A stretch of 18,703 nt of DNA from TMED26 sp042088965 (GCA_042088965.1 JBELLC010000049.1:1-18703); one strand, 5' to 3'; positions 7,568 through 15,470 are shown, counted from the first letter of the stretch. The notes: a model not told the origin generated them from the sequence alone. A program made the numbers and translations.

Positions 7568-8299
7568 CTATTCACGATTACCAAACAGGCTGAGCAGCAT
7601 AATAAACAGATTGATGAAGTCGAGATATAGGCGCAACGCTCCCATAATGGACTTTTTCGTCATCGTCGCACTGTCTTCACCCTCAACATACATTTCTTTG
7701 ATCTGCTGGGTGTCATAGGCGGTGAGGCCAGCAAAAACCAAAACCCCAATCACGGAAATCGCAAATTGCAGGGCGCTTGAGGCTAAGAAAATATTAACGA
7801 CCATGGCGATGATAATGCCGATCAGGCCCATCATCAGGAACGAGCCCATGCCCGAAAGGTTTTTCTTTGTGGTATAGCCAAACAGGCTCAACCCGCCAAA
7901 TGATGCGGCGGTGATAAAGAATACGCGGGTGATGCTTTCACCTGTGTACACCAAAAAGATCGACGACAGGGACATGCCCATGAGCGCCGCATAAACCCAG
8001 AACAACACTTGTGCGGTGCCCGCTTGAAGGGCATGCAGGCGGGCGGACAGGAAAAACACCATGCCTAATGGCGCCAGCATAATAACCCATTTTAAGGGTG
8101 ACAGATAAACCATGGCACCAAGGCTGTTGATTTGGCCATCGGTGACAGCCAACATGGAAAGGCCGAGCGCAAACAGGCCCGTCACGGCCAAAGCAGTGGC
8201 CATATAATTGTAAACACCAAGCATATAGCTGCGTAAGCCTTGATCGAGGCTGGCGGCACGTGCCTGTGCATCGGTCATATATTTTGGTTCAACGGCCAT
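7568..8299 (-). CDS. Bax inhibitor-1 (BI-1/YbhL) family inner-membrane protein
   Basis: The 243-residue protein is largely membrane-embedded, with about seven hydrophobic segments. A short cytosolic start (MAVEPKYMTDAQARAASLDQ) leads into LRSYMLGVYNYMATALAVTG, the usual first helix. The family signature at the end is clear: GLTAYDTQQIKEMYVEG, then GALRLYLDFINLFIMLLSLF. Bacterial members are poorly characterised; related proteins act as pH-sensitive calcium leak channels or interact with membrane proteases. AAGGGG precedes ATG 8299 at normal spacing. It has its own terminator (7501-7540) and a possible promoter (8338-8366), so it is probably monocistronic. Nothing looks truncated. Confidence 0.92.
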   Translation of the reverse strand: MAVEPKYMTDAQARAASLDQGLRSYMLGVYNYMATALAVTGLFALGLSMLAVTDGQINSLGAMVYLSPLKWVIMLAPLGMVFFLSARLHALQAGTAQVLFWVYAALMGMSLSSIFLVYTGESITRVFFITAASFGGLSLFGYTTKKNLSGMGSFLMMGLIGIIIAMVVNIFLASSALQFAISVIGVLVFAGLTAYDTQQIKEMYVEGEDSATMTKKSIMGALRLYLDFINLFIMLLSLFGNRE

Positions 8300-8337
8300 T
8301 AATCAAATCCCCTTATTCACACAAAGTCACTTGAGTT

Positions 8338-8366
8338 AAAGTAATCATTCACAGCGCAAGTTTCAA
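8338..8366 (-). promoter_or_regulatory. Possible sigma70-type promoter for the BI-1 family gene
   Basis: On the minus strand TTGAAA (8361-8366) and TACTTT (8338-8343) are spaced by 17 bases, about 38 bases upstream of the ATG at 8299. The -35 match is good and the -10 match is poor. Confidence 0.33.
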
Positions 8367-8401
8367 GCATCAGCGTGGCCGAGTGAGACGTTTTGGCTAA
8401 T

Positions 8402-9562
8402 CTAGTCATCTGCGGCCATAGCGTCTATTTGACTGCGTCGTAAGCGTTCACTGGCGGATTTTAATTGCCCGCAAGCGGCCAGAATATCCCGGCCGCGTGG
8501 TTTACGTACGGGCGACGCATAGCCTGCCCGCATGACAACCCGCGCAAATGCTTCAATCGCTTCATCACTGGAGGTCTCATAAACCGACCCTGGCCAGGGG
8601 TTGAAGGGGATCAAATTAACTTTTGCGGGGATGCCCGCGATTAATTTAACCAAGGCCTCAGCATCAGCAGGGCTGTCATTCACATCTTTCAGCATGACAT
8701 ATTCAAAGGTGATCCGGCGGGCATTTGTGGCCCGTGGATAATCTCGGCAGGCTTGCAGCACCTCGGCGATGGGATATTTGCGGTTAATCGGCACCAAGAT
8801 ATCACGCAAATCATCCCGCACAGCATGTAACGAGACAGCCAGATTAACCGCCAACTCTTCGCCGCACGCCTGCATCTGCGGCAAAATCCCGGTTGTTGAT
8901 AGCGTGATCCGACGACGGGATAAGGCAATCCCGGCCTCATCCATGACGATTTTCAGGGCGGTGCGCACATTGTCATAGTTATACAACGGCTCGCCCATGC
9001 CCATCATCACGATGGAGGTCACATAACGGTCATCACGGGCGCTTGGCCAATCATCCAGGTCATCAAAAACCGCCATGAGTTGGCCGACAATCTCAGCAGC
9101 GGTTAAATTGCGCACCAGGCGCTGGGTGCCGGTATGGCAGAAATGACAATTTAATGTGCAGCCGACCTGCGATGAAATACACAGCGTGCCGCGATCCTCT
9201 TCAGGGATGAAGACTGTCTCGACCTCATTACCATCTGCCAGCCGGAACAGCCATTTAATGGTGCCGTCATCGCTTTCTTGGCGGCGAGAGACCGCTAATC
9301 GACTGATTTGGTGCGTTTCGCTCAGCGCCCTTCGCAGCGGCTTTGCCAGCGTTGTCATCTCGTTAAAGTCGGTGATACCGCGATGGTAAATCCAATGCCA
9401 CAGCTGATCGGCGCGAAAGCGCGGCAAGGACAGCCGTGTCATTTCGGCCAGTAAGGCGGCCCGATCTAGTCCCAAAAGATCCACCCGAAAGTCATTTTGA
9501 CCGGCGATATCGATTTGCGGCGGCGGCGCGGTCGGCGCCAGATGTGCGATGGGGTCTGCCAT
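8402..9562 (-). CDS. rlmN: Dual-specificity RNA methyltransferase RlmN (23S rRNA A2503 / tRNA A37 C2-methylation)
   Basis: RlmN is a radical-SAM enzyme that methylates C2 of adenosine 2503 in 23S rRNA and, in characterised members, A37 of some tRNAs. The 386-residue protein has the iron-sulfur motif with C135, C139 and C142 (CTLNCHFCHTG). The two cysteines of the methyl-transfer mechanism are C128 in GTLCISSQVG and C364 in ILAACGQLKS. Other family blocks are MMGMGEPLYNYDNV and NLAVSLHA. The N-terminal 20 residues are a Pro/Ala-rich extension, so a later start is possible but none is better marked. The ATG is only three bases after the ialB stop, and no strong ribosome binding site is visible, which suggests translational coupling. 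Confidence 0.96.
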   Translation of the reverse strand: MADPIAHLAPTAPPPQIDIAGQNDFRVDLLGLDRAALLAEMTRLSLPRFRADQLWHWIYHRGITDFNEMTTLAKPLRRALSETHQISRLAVSRRQESDDGTIKWLFRLADGNEVETVFIPEEDRGTLCISSQVGCTLNCHFCHTGTQRLVRNLTAAEIVGQLMAVFDDLDDWPSARDDRYVTSIVMMGMGEPLYNYDNVRTALKIVMDEAGIALSRRRITLSTTGILPQMQACGEELAVNLAVSLHAVRDDLRDILVPINRKYPIAEVLQACRDYPRATNARRITFEYVMLKDVNDSPADAEALVKLIAGIPAKVNLIPFNPWPGSVYETSSDEAIEAFARVVMRAGYASPVRKPRGRDILAACGQLKSASERLRRSQIDAMAADD

Positions 9563-9565
9563 CGC

Positions 9566-10087
9566 TTACGTGGCGCACGCTTTATCAATAATCTTCATAC
9601 CCGCGGTAAAGCCTTTCAGGGAATAAGTGTCTTTGGTTTTTGTCCCGCGTTTTGAGCGTCCACGAACAACCATACTCATACCGCGTTTCATCGCTGCAAC
9701 CAATTTTTTATCGACCTTGCCATCCGAGGTCCATGCCCGGTCTTTTTCCGTGAACAAGGCAAACTTTTGCTTGCCAATGCTGGCGCTGACTTGGCTATCT
9801 GGTGCATAGGTATAACCTGCAACCACGCTGACCACGCCGCGGGTTTTGTCGCTTTGTCGATGGGTGACGAGAATATAAATATCGCCGCGTTTCGAATACT
9901 TTCCTTCTGCCTGCGTCGGCGCGCTCGCCAGATAGCAGACCTTGCCGCCCGTTTCGGCGAAGGTATACGCCAACCATTGGCCCTTGGTGCCAATATGTTT
10001 CAACTCTTGGGCAGAAGCACTTGCGCTGGCAGCGACCCCGACCAGGGTGACTGCGGCGAGCAGGAAAATAAACCGGGAAGAGTACAT
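9566..10087 (-). CDS. Invasion-associated locus B (IalB) family secreted protein
   Basis: This 173-residue protein has a clear Sec signal peptide (hydrophobic FIFLLAAVTLVGVAA, then ASASASAQE with likely cleavage after A26). The mature part matches the IalB family: GQWLAYTFAETGGKVCYLAS near the start, a VTHR segment in the middle, and a final DKACAT. C51 and C171 are the only cysteines and probably form a disulfide in the periplasm. The family name comes from a Bartonella invasion protein, but it is widespread in free-living alphaproteobacteria, so no virulence role is implied. AGGAG before ATG 10087 marks the start. It lies just upstream of rlmN, a pairing I recall from other alphaproteobacteria. 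Confidence 0.85.
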   Translation of the reverse strand: MYSSRFIFLLAAVTLVGVAASASASAQELKHIGTKGQWLAYTFAETGGKVCYLASAPTQAEGKYSKRGDIYILVTHRQSDKTRGVVSVVAGYTYAPDSQVSASIGKQKFALFTEKDRAWTSDGKVDKKLVAAMKRGMSMVVRGRSKRGTKTKDTYSLKGFTAGMKIIDKACAT

Positions 10088-10229
10088 GATGTCTCCTACG
10101 CCTTCAGGTAACTATTCTGTGGTTCTATCAAACCCACTACATCGGTGACCGTGCAAGGGATGCCATGTCACCGGCTGTATTGCAACGTGTTAGCGCAAAA
10201 ATATGACTAAAAGCGGGCGGTGATACAAC
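10088..10229. other. Gene-free spacer between the SpoU methyltransferase and ialB
   Basis: This 142-base spacer holds the ialB ribosome binding site at its ialB end and an inverted repeat with 7-base arms CGGTGAC (10143-10149) and GTCACCG (10167-10173) around a 17-base loop. There is no T tract, so it is not a convincing terminator. I see no RNA gene in it. Confidence 0.4.
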
Positions 10230-10787
10230 TTACTTGCCTGTCTTGGCCTGTTGACGGCGTTTTTTGCGCCGCCACAACGGCTCGCCAAAGTTCGGCACGG
10301 GCACAGACTCGGTTGGCCCCCCAGGGCGGGTGGCGCGGGGCGCAAAGCGGCCCATTGACAATAATCGATCATACATGATCAAACCGCCACAAAGCGCCAA
10401 ATTAAGGGAAAACCGGGTTGGGATCTTAATGATATGGTCGCATAAGCCGATCATCTCGGCAGACAGACCAAGGCGCTCGGAGCCAAGCACATAAGCGGCT
10501 GTCCTGGGATGATGGAAACTTGGCAAATCAATGGCATCATCTGTGATCTCAACCCCAACCAGTTGGCAGCGCAGCGGCAGGCGAAAATCGGTCACATCCG
10601 TAAAGCGATAAAACGGCATGTTATCGCTGCTGGAAGATGTGTCCGCGAGGTTCAATTCGGCTTTTTGATAGGTTTCGGCGATGGTGAAAACGAAACTGGC
10701 ATCAAACGCATGCGCGGTCCGCATAAGCGAGCCAACATTCATTGCTTTGCTGACGCCCTCGACGCCAATGCCAAAATATCCACGCAT
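10230..10787 (-). CDS. SpoU/TrmH-family RNA 2'-O-methyltransferase
   Basis: The 185-residue protein carries all three SPOUT-class SpoU motifs: motif 1 NVGSLMRTAHAF (from N17), motif 2 YVLGSERLGLS (about 99-109), and motif 3 IKIPTRFSLNLALCGGLIMYD within about 120-140. These form the knotted SAM-binding site that methylates a ribose 2'-OH in tRNA or rRNA. The C-terminal tail is basic (PLWRRKKRRQQAKTGK) and probably helps bind RNA. Whether the target is tRNA G18 or another site cannot be decided. The start overlaps no neighbour; the asparaginase gene is divergent 83 bases away. ialB follows after 142 bases with no obvious terminator between. Confidence 0.9.
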   Translation of the reverse strand: MRGYFGIGVEGVSKAMNVGSLMRTAHAFDASFVFTIAETYQKAELNLADTSSSSDNMPFYRFTDVTDFRLPLRCQLVGVEITDDAIDLPSFHHPRTAAYVLGSERLGLSAEMIGLCDHIIKIPTRFSLNLALCGGLIMYDRLLSMGRFAPRATRPGGPTESVPVPNFGEPLWRRKKRRQQAKTGK

Positions 10788-10870
10788 AATTGCCGAACTT
10801 GCACAACGTTGGCGCAGAAGGCAAGCTGTGCAGGTCAGAATTCTCGGGCTTTTTTTCAGAGGCAGGTCAT

Positions 10871-11947
10871 ATGAACGATTCTCACACCGATGCGTCTGCC
10901 CATTATCAAAGGGCGGCGCGAGTCATTTTAAACGCGGATGCTGCCGCCCCTATTGCTGTCGAGGTGACGCGCGGCAGTATGGTTGAAAGTGTTCACCGGG
11001 TGATCGCCGCTGTGGTCGACCGTCACGGAAAACCGCTTTTGTCATGGGGTGATATTGATCGGCCTATCTACCCACGATCTGCGATCAAGCCCTTGCAAGC
11101 GCTGGCGGTGATCGAAACAGGTGCTGCCGATGCCTTCAATTTGAGCGACGATGAAATCGCTTTATGCTGCGCTTCGCATCGTGGTGAGCCGATGCATGTG
11201 CAGCGCGTGCTCTCGATATTACAACGCCTGGGGCTGAGCGTTGATGATCTGTCCTGTGGTCCGCAGACTCCCGGTCATGCGCCGTCAGCGCGGGCGTTGA
11301 TTGTCGCCCGTGAAGAACCAAGCCGGGCCCATAACAATTGCTCAGGCAAGCATTCCGGTATGCTGACGACGGCGCGCCATACGGGCGCACCGATCAACGG
11401 TTATAGCGCCCCTGACCATCCGATTCAGACGCGCCTTATTGGCGATGTTGGGGCCATGGGCGGGGTTGATTTAAGCGCCACGGCGCGCGGGATAGATGGC
11501 TGCGGTATTCCGGTGTTTGGCATGCCCTTGATTGCGGTGGCCCGGGCAATGGCCAATCTTGCAGACCCGGTGGATCAAACGGCGGTGCGGCAGGCGGCAG
11601 CGAAACGGATCATTGCTGCCTGTGCGGCCCACCCCTTGATGCTGTCTGGAACCGATACCTTTAACAGTTCGGTTCTGGCAGAGACGGGCGAACGGGCGTT
11701 GTTAAAGGGCGGTGCCGAAGGGGTGTATACCGCCGCCGTGCCGGGCCTTGGGGTGGGGATTTGTGTGAAAGCAGATGATGGGGCGTCGCGGGCAGCATCG
11801 GTGGCGATTGGCGCCATTCTTTGCCATCTTGGTATCATCGATGCGGAAACAGAAAGCCGCCTGTCGGCCCATCTCAAACCAGAAATTAGCAATTGGGCGG
11901 GCACCCTGATCGGCGTGATCGAACCGAGTGAAGACCTTCATTTTTAG
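10871..11947 (+). CDS. Asparaginase family protein (PF06089, L-asparaginase II type)
   Basis: This 358-residue protein belongs to the thermolabile/rhizobial-type asparaginase family, which hydrolyses L-asparagine to aspartate and ammonia. Family blocks are visible: VEVTRGSMVESVHR near the N-terminus, YPRSAIKPLQALAVIETGAA, CCASHRGEPMHVQRV, HNNCSGKHSGML, GIDGCGIPVFGMPL and TDTFNSSVLAETGERALLKGGAEG. The ATG at 10871 follows AGAGGCAGG at good spacing. A longer frame from TTG 10790 adds 27 residues that resemble nothing in the family, so it is rejected. The gene is divergent from the SpoU methyltransferase and is followed 61 bases later by a quinone oxidoreductase. Family assignment is firm; activity on asparagine is inferred. 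Confidence 0.9.
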   Translation: MNDSHTDASAHYQRAARVILNADAAAPIAVEVTRGSMVESVHRVIAAVVDRHGKPLLSWGDIDRPIYPRSAIKPLQALAVIETGAADAFNLSDDEIALCCASHRGEPMHVQRVLSILQRLGLSVDDLSCGPQTPGHAPSARALIVAREEPSRAHNNCSGKHSGMLTTARHTGAPINGYSAPDHPIQTRLIGDVGAMGGVDLSATARGIDGCGIPVFGMPLIAVARAMANLADPVDQTAVRQAAAKRIIAACAAHPLMLSGTDTFNSSVLAETGERALLKGGAEGVYTAAVPGLGVGICVKADDGASRAASVAIGAILCHLGIIDAETESRLSAHLKPEISNWAGTLIGVIEPSEDLHF

Positions 11948-12008
11948 GCGCTGCTGAGCGGTTAGCCAGCCTTTATTAAAATCTTTAAGTAGAAAGGGAG
12001 ACGCCAAG

Positions 12009-12998
12009 ATGCGGGCGATTGTTTGCCACGACACTGGACCCATTAACCAACTTCAAATCGGTGACTTGCCTGACCCACAACCGGGCGCAGGGCAAATTGC
12101 TGTTGATGTTCATGCCGCTGGCCTTAACTTTGGGGATGCCCTGATGGTGCAGGGCAATTATCAGGAAAAACCAGCCTTACCGTTTGCCCCTGGAATGGAA
12201 GTCGCTGGTGTGGTGCGGGCCCTGGGCCCAGGGGTTGATCAGTTTGCCATCGGTGATCGGGTGTTGGCGATGCCGGGCCACGGCGGATATGCTGAAATCG
12301 CAGTTTCTGACGCGCGAGCGTCGGCGCGCATCCCCGATCGTATGTCGTTTGAAATCGCTGCTGGCTTTGCCGTCACCTATTGCACGGCGCATGGGGCAAT
12401 GGCCTGGCGCGGGCGTTTGCAAGCAGGTGAGTTATTGCTGGTGCATGCGGCGGCTGGGGGGGTCGGTCTGGCGACGGTCGAAGTTGGCAAAGCCATGGGC
12501 GCAGAAGTCATTGCAACGGCGGGTGGCGCTGCCAAATTAGCCATCGCAGAAGATCATGGAGCCGATCATTTGATTGACTACAACAGCGAGGATATTCGGA
12601 CCCGCGTAAAAGCGATTGCTGAAGCCAAAGGCAAGCGCGGTGCCGATGTTATTTTTGATCCCGTTGGCGGTGATGTTTTTGATGCCTCACTGCGGTCAAT
12701 AAACTTTGAAGGCCGAATTGTGGTCATTGGTTTTGCGGGGGGGCGGGTCCCACAGGCCCCAGCAAATATCGTTTTGGTGAAGAATATTGATATCGTTGGT
12801 TTTGTCTGGGGGGCCTATCGGCGGCAATATCCGGGCAGATTTGCCGAACAGTTAGAGATTCTGTTCAAGATGTTTGTGGACGGTAAATTACGCCCCCATG
12901 TGAGCCATGTTCTGCCCCTGGCAAAGGCAGCAGAGGCGCTGGAAATCCTCACCTCTCGCAAATCAACAGGCAAGGTTGTCTTGGCGGTGCGCAGCTAA
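12009..12998 (+). CDS. NADPH:quinone oxidoreductase family protein (zinc-free MDR)
   Basis: This 329-residue medium-chain reductase lacks the zinc-binding cysteines of alcohol dehydrogenases and resembles the QOR/zeta-crystallin branch, which reduces quinones or activated alkenes with NADPH. Supporting blocks are HAAGLNFGDALMVQGNYQ, PFAPGMEVAGVVRALGPGV, the nucleotide-binding HAAAGGVGLATVEVGKAMGA (GGVG at 150-153) and VIFDPVGGDVFDASLRSI. The C-terminal LAKAAEALEILTSRKSTGKV is also typical. AAAGGGAG at 11993-12000 before ATG 12009 supports the start. It could be co-transcribed with the asparaginase gene 61 bases upstream, but no functional link is apparent. It is convergent with the SDHAF4-like gene, with only six bases between stops. 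The natural substrate is unknown. Confidence 0.9.
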   Translation: MRAIVCHDTGPINQLQIGDLPDPQPGAGQIAVDVHAAGLNFGDALMVQGNYQEKPALPFAPGMEVAGVVRALGPGVDQFAIGDRVLAMPGHGGYAEIAVSDARASARIPDRMSFEIAAGFAVTYCTAHGAMAWRGRLQAGELLLVHAAAGGVGLATVEVGKAMGAEVIATAGGAAKLAIAEDHGADHLIDYNSEDIRTRVKAIAEAKGKRGADVIFDPVGGDVFDASLRSINFEGRIVVIGFAGGRVPQAPANIVLVKNIDIVGFVWGAYRRQYPGRFAEQLEILFKMFVDGKLRPHVSHVLPLAKAAEALEILTSRKSTGKVVLAVRS

Positions 12999-13004
12999 CA
13001 GCCT

Positions 13005-13250
13005 TTAAAAGTCGGTACAGCGACCGTTGCGCTCCCAATCGCCATAGCGGGTTGGCTCGGGACCGTCGCTGCCGCCAATCTCGGTCGGCTCGGTGCTGCT
13101 GGCGATTTGCTGCGGGGGGATAGCTTCGGCGGCAAAGCGGGGATCTAGCATCGCTGGGACTGTTGCTGCGGGCGGTGTTTTGCGGCGTGACACAAAGCTG
13201 CCAATGACGGCCGGGCGGGCGCCTTTCCCTGATGTGGAGGTGTTGTTCAT
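13005..13250 (-). CDS. SDHAF4-like protein (DUF1674), succinate dehydrogenase assembly factor homologue
   Basis: This small protein of 81 residues ends in the DUF1674 signature EIGGSDGPEPTRYGDWERNG followed by a terminal DF. The rest is a low-complexity Pro/Ala/Ser-rich lead, as usual for the family. The eukaryotic relative SDHAF4 binds the flavinylated SdhA subunit and protects it during assembly of complex II; the bacterial function is inferred by homology. Its ATG overlaps the ubiG stop as ATGA (13247-13250), so translation is probably coupled to ubiG. Length and motif position match the family. Confidence 0.9.
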   Translation of the reverse strand: MNNTSTSGKGARPAVIGSFVSRRKTPPAATVPAMLDPRFAAEAIPPQQIASSTEPTEIGGSDGPEPTRYGDWERNGRCTDF

Positions 13251-14020
13251 TGTCGCGTTGCCTTTTTTGCATGTACGGCAATACAGCCGTAATTAACAGC
13301 GCAGTCGCTGCTGATATGGAAATCACCTCGAAGGGGCCGGAAAACAAAGCCCGACAGACCACGCAAGTGCAGGCCATTGCCGCCTAGGGCGCTTTTCAGC
13401 TCAGCCGGGCGCACAAACTTATGCCAGTCATGAGTCCCAACAGGGGCCCAGCGCAGGATATATTCAGCGGCAAATTTGGCGCTCAACAAAGATCGTGTGC
13501 TGCGGTTAATGGTCGTCACCATAAAAACCCCGTCAGGGTCCAATAATTGGGCCACTGCGGCGATAAAGGCGTCGATGCTGGCGACATGCTCAATCACTTC
13601 TGAGGCGACGACCACATCAAACAAATTACCCTCGGCAACCATTGCTTCTGCGGTTGTGCAGCGATAATCAATTTGCAGACCTTGAGCGGAAGCATGGGCC
13701 TTGGCGGCGTCAATGGCGGCGCTGGCAGCGTCGATCGCGGTGACCGTGGCCCCAAGACGCGCCAAAGGCTCTGCAATCAATCCGCCGCCGCAGCCGATAT
13801 CAAGCACCCGCAGGCCGCAGAGGGGTGTGCCTGCCGCCCTGTCCAGCATGAAATGGGCAGATAAGGCATCGCGGAAAAACTGCATGCGCACAGGGGTGAA
13901 GCGGTGGAGCGCCGCAAACGCACCTTTGCGATCCCACCATTGGTCAGACAGCGCATCGAATTGCCCAACCTCAGCCGGGTCGACAGTGCTCCTGGAGGTC
14001 GCATTTTCGATCACGGTCAT
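13247..14020 (-). CDS. ubiG: Bifunctional 2-polyprenyl-6-hydroxyphenol methylase / 3-demethylubiquinol O-methyltransferase
   Basis: UbiG carries out both O-methylations of ubiquinone synthesis using SAM. The 257-residue protein has the N-terminal family block EVGQFDALSDQWWDRKGAFA with HRFTPVRM, then motif I VLDIGCGGGLIAEPLARLGA (72-91) and D97 at the end of the next strand. VVASEVIEHV and FMVTTINRSTRSLL follow, then WAPVGTHDWHKFVRPAEL, characteristic of UbiG. AAGGA seven bases before ATG 14020 marks the start. A good promoter lies upstream at 14065-14094. The gene is divergent from lysC, an arrangement common in alphaproteobacteria, and overlaps the SDHAF4-like gene by four bases. Confidence 0.95.
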   Translation of the reverse strand: MTVIENATSRSTVDPAEVGQFDALSDQWWDRKGAFAALHRFTPVRMQFFRDALSAHFMLDRAAGTPLCGLRVLDIGCGGGLIAEPLARLGATVTAIDAASAAIDAAKAHASAQGLQIDYRCTTAEAMVAEGNLFDVVVASEVIEHVASIDAFIAAVAQLLDPDGVFMVTTINRSTRSLLSAKFAAEYILRWAPVGTHDWHKFVRPAELKSALGGNGLHLRGLSGFVFRPLRGDFHISSDCAVNYGCIAVHAKKATRQ

Positions 14021-14064
14021 GGCGCGTCCTTGCTGTGCTGCACATCGGCATGATTTGCTCTCTT

Positions 14065-14094
14065 ATCATATTGGTAGTGGCGGTAAAATGGCAA
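14065..14094 (-). promoter_or_regulatory. Probable sigma70-type promoter for ubiG
   Basis: On the minus strand TTGCCA (14089-14094) and TATGAT (14065-14070) are separated by 18 bases. Each hexamer matches the consensus at five of six positions. Transcription would begin near 14058, giving a leader of about 38 bases before the ubiG ATG. Confidence 0.5.
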
Positions 14095-14112
14095 CTATTG
14101 GCGTGCATGCTC

Positions 14113-14141
14113 TTGCGATTCGGGGAGTCAATCGTTAAGAC
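14113..14141 (+). promoter_or_regulatory. Weak candidate promoter for lysC
   Basis: TTGCGA (14113-14118) and TAAGAC (14136-14141) are spaced by 17 bases in the ubiG-lysC divergent region, leaving a leader of about 70 bases. The -10 match is poor. No lysine riboswitch-like structure was recognised in the leader. Confidence 0.22.
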
Positions 14142-14216
14142 AACGGCGGATCATTCATTCATGGACCAAGTCAGGTTTGCTGGTTTCGTCCCAACCAGAG
14201 AGAAGTGATACTGCAC

Positions 14217-15446
14217 ATGGCGCGCATTGTGCAAAAATTTGGCGGTACATCGGTCGGCGATATTGAGCGCATCCGCAAGGCTGCATTAAAGGTCAAACGC
14301 GAGGTTGATGCGGGCCATGAGGTTGCGGTTGTGGTCTCGGCCATGTCGGGGCAAACCAATCAACTGGCGGCCTGGGCACAGGAGATAAGCCCCCTCTATG
14401 ACGCCCGCGAATATGATGTGGTTGTTGCCTCTGGTGAGCAGGTGACGGCGGGTTTGATGGCAATGGCGCTGCAAGATTTAGGTGTTAACGCGCGCTCTTG
14501 GCTCGCGTGGCAAATGCCGTTTAAAACAGATGACATGCATTCCAAAGCCCGCATTGATGCGATTGATACCACCGCCATCATCAATCGTTTCGCCGATAGC
14601 CAAGTTGCTGTGGTGCCGGGGTTTCAGGGGCTGGGGCCAGACAATCGCGTGACCACTTTGGGGCGCGGTGGCTCTGATACGTCTGCTGTTGCTTTGGCGG
14701 CGGCGCTAAAGGCCGATCGCTGTGACATCTATACGGATGTTGATGGGGTCTACACAACCGACCCTCGGATTGTCCCGAAAGCACGCAAACTCGATCAGGT
14801 CTCTTTTGAAGAAATGCTTGAAATGGCCTCGCAGGGGGCGAAGGTCCTGCAGACACGGTCTGTGGCTCTGGCAATGCGGCATGGGGTTCGTTTGCAGGTT
14901 CTCTCAACCTTTGCCGATACCCCCGGCACCTTGGTTGTTAATGAGGAAGATATCGTGGAACAGCAGATAGTAAGTGGTATTGCGTATAGCCCGGATGAAG
15001 CCAAAATCACGCTCGTAAAAGTGCCAGATCAGCCCGGTGTTGCGGCGTTGATCTTTGGCTCACTTGCAGATGCCGGGGTCAACGTCGATATGATTGTGCA
15101 AAATGTCTCCAAAGACGACGCATCGACGGACATGACTTTTACCGTTGGACGAAGCGAATTTGATCGCTCGGTCGAGGTGCTTCATGGCTTAAAGGATGAA
15201 TTGGCTTACACAGAGCTGCGCTCGGACGCCAAAGTGGCGAAGGTCTCGGTTGTTGGATTGGGCATGCGCAGCCAGCCAGGCGTTGCCAAGACAATGTTCA
15301 AAACCTTGGCAGAACGCGGCATTAACATAGAAGTGATTTCAACCTCTGAGATTAAGGTCAGCGTGCTGATCAATGCTGAATATACCGAACTTGCTGTGCG
15401 TGCCCTGCATTCGGCCTTCGGTCTCGACCGAGAAGACGACGCCTAG
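14217..15446 (+). CDS. lysC: Aspartate kinase, monofunctional, two ACT domains
   Basis: LysC phosphorylates aspartate, the first step to lysine, threonine and methionine. The 409-residue protein opens with MARIVQKFGGTSVGD, the family's standard N-terminus. Further kinase blocks are SGEQVTAGLMAMALQDLG, TTLGRGGSDTSAVALAAALK and IYTDVDGVYTTDPRIVPKAR. Two ACT domains follow (about 260-335 and 340-409; VPDQPGVAALIFGSLADAGV and MRSQPGVAKTMFKTLAERGI), expected to bind feedback inhibitors. ATG 14217 is chosen on family conservation; an in-frame GTG at 14205 would add four residues. ptsP starts 24 bases after the stop, so the two are probably co-transcribed. An in-frame GTG at 14955 could give a separate beta subunit. 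Confidence 0.96.
   Translation: MARIVQKFGGTSVGDIERIRKAALKVKREVDAGHEVAVVVSAMSGQTNQLAAWAQEISPLYDAREYDVVVASGEQVTAGLMAMALQDLGVNARSWLAWQMPFKTDDMHSKARIDAIDTTAIINRFADSQVAVVPGFQGLGPDNRVTTLGRGGSDTSAVALAAALKADRCDIYTDVDGVYTTDPRIVPKARKLDQVSFEEMLEMASQGAKVLQTRSVALAMRHGVRLQVLSTFADTPGTLVVNEEDIVEQQIVSGIAYSPDEAKITLVKVPDQPGVAALIFGSLADAGVNVDMIVQNVSKDDASTDMTFTVGRSEFDRSVEVLHGLKDELAYTELRSDAKVAKVSVVGLGMRSQPGVAKTMFKTLAERGINIEVISTSEIKVSVLINAEYTELAVRALHSAFGLDREDDA
14943..14957 (+). promoter_or_regulatory. Possible internal ribosome binding site and GTG start within lysC (beta subunit)
   Basis: GAGGA (14943-14947) lies seven bases before an in-frame GTG at 14955 (codon 247). Starting there would give 163 residues holding both ACT domains. 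The peptide would begin at VEQQIVSGIAYSPDEAKITL, which aligns in my memory with the beginning of the Corynebacterium beta subunit (MEEAVLTGVATDKSEAKVT). Expression is unproven. Confidence 0.4.
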
Positions 15447-15470
15447 ACCAGAAGAGGATGGCCAAACAGC

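Noticed and set aside
8371..8393. tRNA-like start GTGGCCGAGTG between the BI-1 gene and rlmN
   Set aside because: No anticodon or T arms follow and the space is too short for a tRNA; the resemblance is local.
10143..10173. Inverted repeat with 7-base arms between the SpoU methyltransferase and ialB
   Set aside because: As a terminator it lacks a T tract and has a long 17-base loop; the arms are short enough to occur by chance.
10790..10870. TTG-initiated N-terminal extension of the asparaginase
   Set aside because: The extra 27 residues match nothing in the family, while ATG 10871 has a good ribosome binding site.
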